DNA of 64,000 nt from Cellulophaga sp. Hel_I_12. GTDB taxonomy: Bacteria > Bacteroidota > Bacteroidia > Flavobacteriales > Flavobacteriaceae. A program made the translations under genes and the position numbers. The notes below the pieces were generated by a model. That model saw nothing but the letters and a program-made list of their open reading frames with translations, did not search any database and had not been told where the DNA came from. The stretch is taken from the NCBI RefSeq assembly GCF_000799565.1, contig NZ_JUHB01000001.1, positions 1,611,001-1,675,000 on the forward strand, read 5' to 3'. Positions 1-8,768 of this stretch are shown piece by piece (within the stretch, counting starts at the first letter, position 1; the number at the start of each line of letters is the position of its first letter).

Positions 1-113
1 GCTAAAGTCCCCTGCCCTAAAACGCTTTTAATCGTCACAGGCTTGGTATTTAATTCAAAGGTTTCCGTATATTTAGGACTATAAAAATTAAAAAAATTTG
101 GCCCCCATACCAA
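1..113 (-). other. Possible truncated coding fragment at left edge
   Basis: Read on the minus strand, the first 113 bases stay open and translate to a protein-like stretch (it includes WGPNFFNFYSPKY) that runs off the left edge. A TTG at 113 could be the start. Upstream in the same frame there is a stop near 130 and no ATG. A neighbouring frame just upstream also reads like protein (NGIGLSAWYG), so a frameshift or a decayed 5' end is possible. I do not recognise the product. Confidence 0.25.
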
Positions 114-211
114 GCACTTAAACCAATACCATTAAGCCTGACTCATCGCATTGCTGTCTGTGTCAAACTGCAAATTTGCTAGAAGTCTCGCCCCAATTAG
201 ATACTACAAAA

Positions 212-1201
212 ATGATGAAAAATTACATGTACATTATTGCTTTTTTAACCCTAGTCGTAGGCTGTAAAAACAATTCTTCCAAAAAAAGTATCGCTATAGA
301 TAAGGAAATGTTACTTTACAACTTAAGGGTACTATCGCACGACTCGATGCAAGGCAGATTTTTTGGTACTGAAGGGAATTATAAATCACAAAGATTCATC
401 GCAGAACAATTTGATGCTCTTGGAATAAAACCAGCCTTCGCTTCTGGAAGTATTCAAAAATACCCTTATACCTTTACAGGAGCTTTAAGGCAAAGGCTGT
501 ATCCTATTCCTAATGCATTAGAAGACTTTAGCAATGTGCCAGATACCACCGTAATAGGTGGCAATGTGGTTACCATGATTCAGGGAAAAAGTAAAAAATC
601 AATTGTAATTACAGGACATTTAGACCATTTAGGCATAAGAGACGGCCAAATTTATAACGGTGCCGATGATAATGCTTCTGGAGCGGCAGCATTACTTAGC
701 ATAGCCGATTATTTTAAAAATAAAATTCCTCAGCATACTTTGATTTTTGCTGCAGTAGATGCTGAAGAAATTGGGTCTTTAGGAGCTGAATACTTACTCA
801 ATAATTTTCCATTTCCTATAGAAAGTATTGCTCTGAATATTAATATGGATATGATTGCACATAATGATTCTTTACAACTTTATGCTTCTGGCTTGTACCA
901 TTATCCACAATTAAAACAACCCTTAGATAATTTAAAAGCCACCAACATAAACCTGCTTTTTGGTCATGATAATCCAAATGAAAATGGGGTTTCTGATTGG
1001 ACTTTTCAATCTGACCACCGCGTATTTCACAAAAGACAAATTCCGTATATTTATTTTGGCGTAGATGACCATAAAGATTATCACAAGCCAACAGACACCT
1101 ATGAAAATAGTACTAAAGATTTTTACCTTGAAGCTGTGCGATTAATTATTGAAACTATTGAAGCTTATGATACCTTTCTGGTAACTGAAGCTGAAGACTA
1201 G
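212..1201 (+). CDS. M28 family zinc aminopeptidase lipoprotein
   Basis: Predicted zinc-dependent exopeptidase of family M28 held on the envelope as a lipoprotein. I start it at 212 because the reading frame then opens directly into a lipoprotein signal ending in LTLVVGC; codons further upstream would add a non-signal extension. The M28 metal-site pattern is visible: GHLDHLG, then GADDNASG, then DAEEIGS, and a late histidine in the DYHKPTDT segment. Length (about 329 aa) suits a single-domain M28 enzyme without PA or PDZ domains. It stands alone, with a Crp-type regulator 156 bp downstream. Substrate is unknown; peptide scavenging is the usual inference. A second M28 lipoprotein lies at 22192-23223. 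Confidence 0.85.
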   Translation: MMKNYMYIIAFLTLVVGCKNNSSKKSIAIDKEMLLYNLRVLSHDSMQGRFFGTEGNYKSQRFIAEQFDALGIKPAFASGSIQKYPYTFTGALRQRLYPIPNALEDFSNVPDTTVIGGNVVTMIQGKSKKSIVITGHLDHLGIRDGQIYNGADDNASGAAALLSIADYFKNKIPQHTLIFAAVDAEEIGSLGAEYLLNNFPFPIESIALNINMDMIAHNDSLQLYASGLYHYPQLKQPLDNLKATNINLLFGHDNPNENGVSDWTFQSDHRVFHKRQIPYIYFGVDDHKDYHKPTDTYENSTKDFYLEAVRLIIETIEAYDTFLVTEAED

Positions 1202-1357
1202 TATAAAATTAATACATCAAAAATAGTAGCTGCGGCAAGCTAATTTTTACTGACTTTCTGCTCGTCTTTAGTGAGGTTTGGTTTTTTAGTACGGAATTAG
1301 TTCTGAATTTCAATCCAAATCCCTAGAACACGATTTTAAAACTCAACAAAAGTATCC

Positions 1358-1951
1358 ATGAATCATTCTAATTTTAAGGCATTTTTAACCTCAACCATGG
1401 ATATTGATGAAATTGAAATTTTATCATTGATTGAACATTGTGTACTCAAAACAGTAAAAAAAGAGGAGTTTTTATTACGAATAAACGAAGATTGCAAGCA
1501 TTCATTTTTTGTAGAAAAAGGACTCTTAAGACAATATGCCATTGATGAAAAAGGTAAAGAACACATCTTGTCATTTGCTCCTGAACGTTGGATTGTCACC
1601 GACAGAGAAAGTGTCTACTTTAATCAACCATCGGCCTATTTCATCCAAGCCTTAGAAAATAGCCAAGTTATTTTGTTAGATGAAAATTTTTTCGATTTGC
1701 TTTCAAAAAGATTTCCAAAATTTACAGATTTTAACAACAGGTTGCTTCACAACCACATTCGCCATTTAAAAAAAAGAATTAATCTTTTGTTAAGTGCTGT
1801 CGCAGAAGATAGGTATTTAGAATTCCTAAAAATGTATCCCGCTATTGTCAATAGAGTTCCACAAACAATGATTGCATCTTATCTAGGAATTACACCGGAA
1901 AGCCTTAGTCGGGTTCGCAAAGAATTGGCGCTAAAAAAATTCAAAGAGTAA
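1358..1951 (+). CDS. Crp/Fnr family transcriptional regulator
   Basis: A 197-residue regulator with an N-terminal cyclic-nucleotide-binding-like beta-roll (about residues 20-115) and a C-terminal helix-turn-helix (about 165-190, motif TMIASYLGITPESLSRVRKE). The roll lacks the arginine-bearing phosphate cassette of E. coli CRP and the cysteine cluster of FNR, as is common in Bacteroidota members, so the ligand cannot be predicted and cAMP is unlikely. The next gene, a YceI protein, starts about 80 bp downstream in the same direction and could be its target or operon partner. Expression and effector are unknown. Confidence 0.85.
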   Translation: MNHSNFKAFLTSTMDIDEIEILSLIEHCVLKTVKKEEFLLRINEDCKHSFFVEKGLLRQYAIDEKGKEHILSFAPERWIVTDRESVYFNQPSAYFIQALENSQVILLDENFFDLLSKRFPKFTDFNNRLLHNHIRHLKKRINLLLSAVAEDRYLEFLKMYPAIVNRVPQTMIASYLGITPESLSRVRKELALKKFKE

Positions 1952-2032
1952 TTACTTACCATACATCAATGCGTATATTTCTTTTTCTAAGTTATTTTGT
2001 TTTATAAATTATTAATCCCTAAAAAAAGTAAA

Positions 2033-2542
2033 ATGAATTGGAAAATAGATAATGCTCATTCAGAAATTGCATTTAAAGTAAAACACATGATGATCTCAAC
2101 CGTAACAGGTCATTTTGAAAATTTCGATGCGACTATTCACACAAATGATGAAAGTTTTAATAGTGCAAGCTTTGAATTTAGTGCAAAAATAGGGTCTATA
2201 AACACTAAGAATAAAGATCGAGATACGCACCTTAAATCTGATGACTTTTTCAATTCGGAAAAATTTCCAGAAATGAAATTTGTTTCTAAATCTTTTAATG
2301 GTGAAAAACTAACTGGCGATTTATCGATACGAGATATTACCAAAGTTGTTGAATTAGATGTTGATTTCAACGGTGTTGCTGTTGACCCTTACGGACAGAC
2401 TAAGGCAGGTTTTGAAATACGCGGAGAAATTAATAGAAAGGACTTTAATTTAACATGGAATGCTGTTACCGAAGCGGGAAATATTGTGGTTTCTGATAAA
2501 GTAAAGTTAGTTATCGACGCACAGTTTATAAAACAATCTTAG
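2033..2542 (+). CDS. YceI family lipid-binding protein
   Basis: YceI proteins are small beta-barrels (lipocalin-like) that bind isoprenoid or amphiphilic molecules, often in the periplasm. The start MNWKIDNAHSEIAF at 2033 matches where family members begin (W-x-I-D-x-x-H-S), and an A-rich leader precedes it. A longer reading from 1997 only adds unrelated residues. The chain is about 169 aa with the expected alternating strands (VTGHFENFDATI, SFEFSAKIGSI, EIRGEINRKDFNLTWN). No signal peptide is visible, so it may be cytoplasmic, as in several Bacteroidota copies. It follows the Crp-type regulator closely, and a strong terminator lies 88 bp after its stop. Confidence 0.88.
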   Translation: MNWKIDNAHSEIAFKVKHMMISTVTGHFENFDATIHTNDESFNSASFEFSAKIGSINTKNKDRDTHLKSDDFFNSEKFPEMKFVSKSFNGEKLTGDLSIRDITKVVELDVDFNGVAVDPYGQTKAGFEIRGEINRKDFNLTWNAVTEAGNIVVSDKVKLVIDAQFIKQS

Positions 2543-2947
2543 CCTGATAGTAAAAAACTTTGTGATTTTTGTTTCGCACTAATAGCGCAAAACAAACCAC
2601 AGAGGAGTATCAAAAAATACATAACTGATAAAGCGCAAACCCAAGGGTTTGCGCTTTTTTATGGGCTATGGTTTGTCTTAGCTTTGGGTGTTCTATAGCA
2701 CACTACACTTTTAAAAAGAAACAGGTATATTTATACGTATAAAAGTAATTAGCTTGACTAAACAATAGAAATTATCCTGCGTTTAAGAAAAATGTTTTTT
2801 GCTCAATTCACTAGTTTGCGCGTATTTGTTTTTTATTTATCTTATCTTGTAAGTCAATACCTATAGGCTATAAATTTCGCCCAAAAAACCAACTCAAACC
2901 CCTAGTAAGCTTAAAATAAGTCATTGAATCCCTAAAATAAATAAAAC
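2543..2947. other. Intergenic region of 405 bp
   Basis: The stretch between the YceI gene and the lipoprotein gene holds the terminator at 2630-2660 and then AT-rich DNA. I see no gene or RNA structure in the remainder. It presumably carries the promoter for the lipoprotein at 2948, but no convincing -33/-7 pair with normal spacing was found. Confidence 0.6.
2630..2660 (+). terminator. Rho-independent terminator after the yceI gene
   Basis: A perfect 13-bp stem (arms 2630-2642 and 2645-2657) with a two-base loop is followed by a run of T. It lies 88 bp downstream of the YceI stop codon and would end a regulator-YceI transcript. Confidence 0.85.
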
Positions 2948-3628
2948 ATGAAACAGCTAATTACAGTATTTGTTTTTACAGGTCTTTTAATTTCCTGTAA
3001 TTCATCAGACAAAAGTAAAACTACAACCCAAGAATCGGCTTCTACAGAAATTGTTTTAGACAGTACCACCGATGATCACAAAAAACAATTTAAGGTTATC
3101 GCTACTGAGGCTGAATTAATCGCAACATCATTAATGGCCGCCCCTAAAGAAAGTAGGTCGGGAGCTAAAGTTATTGGTTACAATAGCGCTGGTGAACTTG
3201 TAACGCTGAAAGAAGGCGATAATGAATTTATTGTTCTTGCCGATGACCCTAAAAAAGATGGATTTCATGCGGCGTGTTATCATAAAGATCTAGAACCCTT
3301 TATGGCAAGAGGAAGAGCCTTGAGAGCTGAAGGAAAAACAGCGCAAGAGGTTTTCGATATCCGTGAGGAAGAAATGAAAGCAGGGAAACTTAAAATCGAA
3401 ACCGGTTTAACCCTGCACATCTATTATGGTCCAAAAATCATGTATGACCCTGAAACTTCAAAAGTAGAAGAGGCACAACTCCGATACGTCGTCTATATGC
3501 CTTGGGCAACAGCAGCATCAACGGGTTTGCCCGAAGCGCCAATGGCATCAAACCATCCCTGGATCATGAATCCTGGAACACATAGAGCACATATTATGAT
3601 TTCGCCTTTACCAGAAACTAACGAATAA
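2948..3628 (+). CDS. Unrecognised lipoprotein
   Basis: I do not recognise this 226-residue protein. It begins with a clear lipoprotein signal (MKQLITVFVFTGLLISC), so it should be lipid-anchored in the envelope. A Ser/Thr/Lys-rich linker of about 30 residues follows, then a compact domain of about 180 residues. That domain has a histidine and cysteine pair (GFHAACYHKD), a charged helix (ARGRALRAEGKTAQEVFD), an aromatic strand (LTLHIYYGPKIMYDP) and a C-terminal segment rich in Pro, Trp and His (NHPWIMNPGTHRAHIMI). The His and Cys content would permit metal or cofactor binding, but that is only a possibility. It is monocistronic, 320 bp or more from its upstream neighbour. Confidence 0.75.
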   Translation: MKQLITVFVFTGLLISCNSSDKSKTTTQESASTEIVLDSTTDDHKKQFKVIATEAELIATSLMAAPKESRSGAKVIGYNSAGELVTLKEGDNEFIVLADDPKKDGFHAACYHKDLEPFMARGRALRAEGKTAQEVFDIREEEMKAGKLKIETGLTLHIYYGPKIMYDPETSKVEEAQLRYVVYMPWATAASTGLPEAPMASNHPWIMNPGTHRAHIMISPLPETNE

Positions 3629-3701
3629 GCTAAAATCGTTCCCAAATTGATGTATCCCTGAGCATCTCAATTCACGAACTTAAGCCTGTCAATTTTAAAT
3701 T

Positions 3702-4382
3702 TTGAAAAGAAAAACACAACCACCAAAGCTTGACGTCGTGTATGAAAATAACGATTATATAGTCGTCAATAAACTAGCCGGACTTATAAGTGAAAAAAGC
3801 CCTTTTGAGGATGACTCCGTAGAGGATCAAGTGTTTCAGCACATTTTAAAAAATAAACAAAAGCCCTATGTCGGCGTAATACATCGATTAGATAGGGTGA
3901 CCAGCGGCGTACTTCTTTTTGCGAAGAAAAAAAGTATTCTTGTAGCATTTAACACCTTATTTAGCAGTCGAAAAGTGCAAAAAACATACTTAGCTATTGT
4001 GAAAAATAAACCCGCAAAGACTAAAGCTAACCTAGTGAATTTCTTGATAAAAAATAACTTAGAAAAAAGATCAGAGGTGGTCCAAACAAAATCAAAAGAC
4101 AGTTTAGAATCCACGCTTTCCTATACCGTCATAGGTCAAAACAATTTTGGGTACCTCTTAGAAATAAAACCAAAAACAGGTCGATTTCATCAAATAAGAG
4201 TGCAGTTAGCACATTTAGGATTGCCTATCGTTGGCGATAAAAAATACGGCTCAGAAGAAGAATACCTTCCCTTAGCTATTTGCCTCCATGCATGGAAATT
4301 AAGCTATCAAGATTCAGCCATGAAAGAATTTAAAACATTCGAAGCTCCCCCACCAAAAAATGATTTTTGGACATTCCATTAA
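3702..4382 (+). CDS. RluA family pseudouridine synthase
   Basis: Predicted to isomerise specific uridines in rRNA or tRNA to pseudouridine. The family signature HRLDRVTSG is present at residues 61-69, with catalytic Asp64. Later RluA-family segments KTGRFHQIRVQLAHLGLPI and VGDKKYG are intact. The protein (226 aa) has no N-terminal S4 domain, which makes it resemble the small RluA/TruC-like branch rather than RluC or RluD. The only sensible start is a TTG at 3702, since no in-frame ATG lies ahead of the conserved core. The exact RNA target cannot be assigned. Confidence 0.88.
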   Translation: MKRKTQPPKLDVVYENNDYIVVNKLAGLISEKSPFEDDSVEDQVFQHILKNKQKPYVGVIHRLDRVTSGVLLFAKKKSILVAFNTLFSSRKVQKTYLAIVKNKPAKTKANLVNFLIKNNLEKRSEVVQTKSKDSLESTLSYTVIGQNNFGYLLEIKPKTGRFHQIRVQLAHLGLPIVGDKKYGSEEEYLPLAICLHAWKLSYQDSAMKEFKTFEAPPPKNDFWTFH

Positions 4383-4493
4383 ATTCATCAAAATGAAGAT
4401 TGAAAAGTATAACTTAATCTTGTACTTTTAATACTACTTAAGGTATGCCTACAATAATTCAATAAACTAAAAGACAGGCCCACCCCTTCATTA

Positions 4494-6689
4494 ATGAATA
4501 CACTAAAGCTTGAAATAGGAGAAATTAAAGACATTCGCAAAATTCGAAGAATTGAGCAGATTTTGAGTACAAAAAAAGGAGTGCATCAGGTCTCGGTGTC
4601 CGCTTCGGGGATGGTTCACTTAGATTGGAGTGGTGATGAAGCCATTAAATCTGAGATTATCGCATCGGTTAAAAAAATAGGCCTGACTATTCGCGATATA
4701 AAAGATAGTACGGGAAATGGGCATCATGAACACCATCATGAAATAGCCTCCAAATTTCAGATTTTAGGAGAAAACACAGAGCTCTATTTCGCTATTCTTA
4801 GTGGCATATTCTGGTTAGGTGGCGTTATTTTATCCTTCGTTGATGGTATTACAGCCTATCCCTCGACCGTTCTCTTTATGATTGGAGCTGTTCTTGGAGG
4901 TGTTTTTACTTTTATTACCGCTGGGGAAGATGTACTTCGGGGGAAATTTGAGATCGATTTTTTGATGCTATTTGCAGCCATAGGTGCGGCTGCCTTAGGT
5001 AAATGGGGAGAAGCCGCTTTACTACTTTTTCTGTTTAGTTTAGGTCATGCCTTAGAGCATTATGCCATGAAACGAGCAAGAAAATCTATTGCTGCGCTTT
5101 CTGATTTAGCACCACCTATGGCCTTGGTAAAACGCAATGGGGAACTGAAAGAGATAAGCATAGAACAGCTTAACCTAGGCGATATCATTGTCGTAAAACC
5201 AAATTCTAAAATTGCCGCAGATGGCGTCGTTATTAAAGGAACAAGCCCCGTTAACCAAGCCTCTATAACTGGAGAAAGTATCCCGGTCGAGAAACGCCCG
5301 AGAGAAAATTGGCAAGATGAAAATGAGATTAATACACTATTACCGGAACATCGTGTTTTTGCGGGCACCATAAATGGCAGTGGCGTATTAGAAATAAAGG
5401 TGTTGAAAGAAGCAAAAGACAGTACGCTCTCTAGACTCATTATGCTAGTCAAAGAAGCCGAAACCCAAAAATCACCCACCCAACACTTTACCGATAAGTT
5501 CGAAAAATACTATGTCCCCATTGTTTTACTGGTGGTTACCGTATTAATGCTCGCTTTCCTTATCCTCAATGAAACCTTTGAACAGAGTTTTTATAGGGCT
5601 ATGTCAGTTTTAATTGCAGCTTCTCCTTGTGCCTTAGCTATTTCAACCCCTAGTGCTGTATTGGCTGGGATTGCGCGTGCTGCGCGCCAAGGTGTTTTAA
5701 TTAAAGGCGGACGACCACTTGAAGATTTAGGCGGCTTACGAGCCATTGCTTTTGATAAAACAGGAACCTTAACCGAAGGTAGACCAACCTTAACTCACGC
5801 CATCCCCTTTGGGAAAACAACTAAAGTAGAGCTCTTAAAAATCGCCGTTGCAGTAGAGGCTTTAAGCGATCACCCATTAGCAGCAGCCATAGTTGAAGGG
5901 GGTAAAAAAGAGCTGGGAAACATCCCTATTTCTAAGGCTGAAGATCTAAAAGCCTTAACGGCAAGAGGAATTAAAGCCACCTGGGAAGCTGGTTTGGTAC
6001 ATATTGGTAATCGAAGGCTTTTTGAAGAATTAACGGGACAGGAAGTTCCTAAAGAGATAGACTCAAAAATGGCCGACTTAGAATCACAAGGGCACACGGC
6101 TATGATTATTCATAAAGACAAAAACTATTTAGGTATTATTGCCGCCATGGATATTGCACGACCCGAAGCCAAAGCCACGCTGGCTGCTTTGAAAAAAATG
6201 GGAATTAAGCGAATGGTAATGTTGACAGGGGATCATCAAAAAGTAGCGGATGCTATCGCAAAAACAATTGGAATTACAGATCCCATGGGCAGTTTATTAC
6301 CAGAAGACAAAGTAAAAGCTATTGAAAGTCTAAAACAAGAAGTAGGTAATGTAGCCATGGTAGGTGATGGGGTAAATGACGCACCCGCCATGGCCAAAAG
6401 TACCGTAGGTATCGCTATGGGTGCTGCAGGCTCGGATGTTGCCTTAGAAACAGCCGATATTGCACTTATGGCTGACAAACTAGATAATCTTCCCTTTGCT
6501 ATTGGACTTAGTAGAAAAGCAAGGCAAATCATCAAACAAAATTTAGTGATTAGCTTAGGAATGGTGGCTATTTTAGTACCCATGACCATCATGGGTACCA
6601 TTGCTATTGGACCCGCTGTAGTTGGTCATGAAGGCTCTACACTTTTAGTAGTGCTCAATGCTTTGAGATTATTGAGGTATGAAATCTAA
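4494..6689 (+). CDS. P1B-4-type heavy-metal transporting ATPase
   Basis: A metal-exporting P-type ATPase of 731 aa. The TGES actuator motif, phosphorylation motif DKTGT (about residue 420), the HP motif in LSDHPLA and the hinge GDGVNDAPA are intact. The membrane metal site is SPC (about residue 377) instead of CPC, and a HEGST motif lies near the end (about 711). This pair defines the P1B-4 group, whose members export Co, Fe or Zn. The first 75 residues look like a heavy-metal-associated ferredoxin fold but have no CxxC pair. A histidine-rich linker (HHEHHHE) follows. No metal regulator is adjacent. Annotation pipelines might label it a Cd/Zn ATPase, but the motifs favour P1B-4. Confidence 0.9.
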   Translation: MNTLKLEIGEIKDIRKIRRIEQILSTKKGVHQVSVSASGMVHLDWSGDEAIKSEIIASVKKIGLTIRDIKDSTGNGHHEHHHEIASKFQILGENTELYFAILSGIFWLGGVILSFVDGITAYPSTVLFMIGAVLGGVFTFITAGEDVLRGKFEIDFLMLFAAIGAAALGKWGEAALLLFLFSLGHALEHYAMKRARKSIAALSDLAPPMALVKRNGELKEISIEQLNLGDIIVVKPNSKIAADGVVIKGTSPVNQASITGESIPVEKRPRENWQDENEINTLLPEHRVFAGTINGSGVLEIKVLKEAKDSTLSRLIMLVKEAETQKSPTQHFTDKFEKYYVPIVLLVVTVLMLAFLILNETFEQSFYRAMSVLIAASPCALAISTPSAVLAGIARAARQGVLIKGGRPLEDLGGLRAIAFDKTGTLTEGRPTLTHAIPFGKTTKVELLKIAVAVEALSDHPLAAAIVEGGKKELGNIPISKAEDLKALTARGIKATWEAGLVHIGNRRLFEELTGQEVPKEIDSKMADLESQGHTAMIIHKDKNYLGIIAAMDIARPEAKATLAALKKMGIKRMVMLTGDHQKVADAIAKTIGITDPMGSLLPEDKVKAIESLKQEVGNVAMVGDGVNDAPAMAKSTVGIAMGAAGSDVALETADIALMADKLDNLPFAIGLSRKARQIIKQNLVISLGMVAILVPMTIMGTIAIGPAVVGHEGSTLLVVLNALRLLRYEI

Positions 6690-6723
6690 AACTTCTGGAA
6701 AGCTCTATCCTATTATAGCTGCT

Positions 6724-6756
6724 GTAGTTTTAAACAACTCAGCACTTTAAAACTAC
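6724..6756 (+). terminator. Stem-loop after the metal ATPase gene
   Basis: An 11-bp perfect inverted repeat (6724-6734 with 6746-6756, 11-base loop) lies 35 bp after the ATPase stop. There is no clear T run, so it could be a weak terminator or a 3' stabilising hairpin. Confidence 0.35.
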
Positions 6757-6825
6757 ACTTGGGTTTAGTAAAGACGGTAAGGCCTAAATAATTGTCGATT
6801 TTTGAAATATTAAAATCTAGCAGTT

Positions 6826-7488
6826 ATGGAAGCAACCATCAAAACATTCATTTACATTCATGCATTTTTCGGCGGATTAGGTCTTATTACGGGTATAGGA
6901 AGTATCATCTGTACCAAGGGAAGTAAAGCGCACAAAAGAATGGGAAAATTATTTTCTTTAGGCATGATCACAAGCTCATTAATAGCAATACCTATTGCTT
7001 GCATGCCGAATCACGAAAATGTATTGCTACTGTTAATAGCACTCTTCACTATTTATTTAGTCGTTTCTGGCAATCAAATAATGACCTTTAGGTCTAACCA
7101 TAAAAAAGAGGCCACAGCCATCGATAAAATAATTTCGGGAACAATGCTTTTATTATCAAGCCTAATGATTGTATATGGCTCCTATGGCTTAGCACTGGGT
7201 AATATGGGCTCCCTACTTTTTGTTTTTTTTGGTGGCTTCGGACTTTCTTTAAGCATCCGCGATTTTATCTTTTATAAAAAATTTCGCAACACAAAAAAGG
7301 GATGGCTTGCCAATCATATCGGAAAAATGGTCGGTGCCCTTATTGCCTCTTTTACCGCTTTTATAGTGGCAGGTTTGGGGCAAGATACGTTGGTGGCTTG
7401 GACACTACCTACTATTCTAGGAACAATTTATATCGTGTATTGGAGAAGAAAAATGAACGCGAAAATGCCGGTAAAACCATTATCCTAA
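6826..7488 (+). CDS. DUF2306-like multi-pass membrane protein
   Basis: A 220-residue hydrophobic protein with about six or seven predicted transmembrane segments. The first segment (IHAFFGGLGLITGIGSIIC) and the following KGSKAHKRMGKLF turn resemble the uncharacterised DUF2306 family of predicted membrane proteins, where a His near the first helix and a HKxxG turn recur. No enzymatic motif is visible and no function is established for such proteins. It starts at an ATG 136 bp after the metal ATPase and could be expressed separately. The family assignment is from memory of the pattern and is moderate at best. Confidence 0.65.
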   Translation: MEATIKTFIYIHAFFGGLGLITGIGSIICTKGSKAHKRMGKLFSLGMITSSLIAIPIACMPNHENVLLLLIALFTIYLVVSGNQIMTFRSNHKKEATAIDKIISGTMLLLSSLMIVYGSYGLALGNMGSLLFVFFGGFGLSLSIRDFIFYKKFRNTKKGWLANHIGKMVGALIASFTAFIVAGLGQDTLVAWTLPTILGTIYIVYWRRKMNAKMPVKPLS

Positions 7489-7680
7489 TGGCTTCATTTA
7501 ATTCCAAAATTTTTCTCAATTGCAAACAAGCCTGTTACCAAAGCTGTTAATCTTTAGTATAGCAAGGCCTTTTTTTTTGAAATAAAGTACTTTTTGTAAA
7601 AGTTCAAAACTTTTAGTAGATCAATTAAAAAATAAAATTTAAGCAGCCAGCACATCGTTTTACTTCAGTATTTTTGTACA

Positions 7681-8724
7681 ATGGTTATAATTATTGGCGC
7701 CGGACTGTCCGGACTTTTAACAGCGTACAACTTAAAAAAAGAGGGAATACCTTTTAAAATTTTAGAAGCAAGATCAAGAATTGGCGGACGAATAAACACC
7801 GTTTTACAAACAAATAATACACCCATTGAGATGGGCGCAACTTGGTTCAGTGCACAACACCAACATTTAATAACACTTTTAGCCGAATTAGAACTTGATT
7901 ATTTTCAACAGTTCATGGAGGGTACTGTATTTTTTCAACCCTTTTCTACGTCTCCTGCCCAAGCAATTCAGATGCCAAATCAAGCTCCAAGTTATCGAAT
8001 TTCAGGCGGTAGCTTTCAGCTTATAGAGGCCTTGTACCGAAAACTAAACCAAAAAGATATTCTACTGAACCAGACGGTGAAAGAAATTACATTTCATTAT
8101 AATACCGTGCAAGTGACGGCCAATGAAACCTTTGAAGCGAACCAAGTAGTTTTGGCGATTCCACCTAAATTATGGGCTAAAAAAATAGTTTTCGAACCTG
8201 ATTTACCCAACAATGTAATGCAGATTGCACAGCAAACACATACATGGATGGAAGACTCCATTAAAGTTGCACTAACCTATCAGGATCCTTTTTGGGAACA
8301 AGAAAAACTATCAGGTACCGTTTTTAGCAATACAGGGCCCATCACAGAACTCTATGACCATTGTAACCACGAGCGTTCTAGCTATGCGCTTTGTGGTTTT
8401 ATAAATTCATCCTATAAAACCCTAAAAGCTGTAGATAGGCGTGCAGCTGTTATTAGCCAATTAAAAACCGTTTTTGGCGCAAAAGCAGCAGCCTTTATAG
8501 CCTATGATGAATGCGTTTGGAGCCAGGAAAAACATACGTTTGAACCTTCAGAAATATCACTATAACCACATCAAAATAATGGAAATCCAGTATTTTCAGC
8601 GTCTTATTTCAATAATAAACTACTGATCTCTAGTTCAGAAGCTGCAACAGAATTTGCTGGTTATATGAATGGTGCTGTTTTAGCCGCCCATAAAACTGCA
8701 ACTAAAATTATCTCAACCATATAA
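7681..8724 (+). pseudogene. FAD-dependent amine oxidase interrupted by an in-frame stop
   Basis: Resembles flavin monoamine oxidases. It opens with the dinucleotide-binding motif GAGLSGLLTA and the ERARxRIGGR-like segment LEARSRIGGRINT. Codon 295 (8563-8565) is TAA. Reading on in the same frame gives 52 further sensible codons to the next stop at 8722-8724. They include the family's C-terminal FAD-contact region (LLISSSEAATEFAGYMNGAV). The intact parent would be about 347 aa. The codon before PHQNNG is probably a former tyrosine (TAT or TAC to TAA). The shortened 294-aa product would lack the last part of the FAD site and is probably inactive. Sequencing error is the main alternative. Substrate is unknown. 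Confidence 0.75.
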
Positions 8725-8762
8725 TTCAACAGCACTACAAATACTTGCAGTGCTGTTGAATT
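8723..8762. terminator. Bidirectional stem-loop between convergent genes
   Basis: A perfect 14-bp inverted repeat (8723-8736 with 8749-8762, 12-base loop) starts inside the downstream stop codon of the amine oxidase frame and ends just before the stop of the response regulator on the other strand. There is no strong T run on either side. The position between convergent genes suggests transcript ends. Confidence 0.5.
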
Positions 8763-8768
8763 GGAGCA

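Noticed and set aside
2825..2849. Promoter-like TTTG and TATCTTG pair before the unknown lipoprotein
   Set aside because: The spacer is only 14 bases and the -7 match is imperfect.
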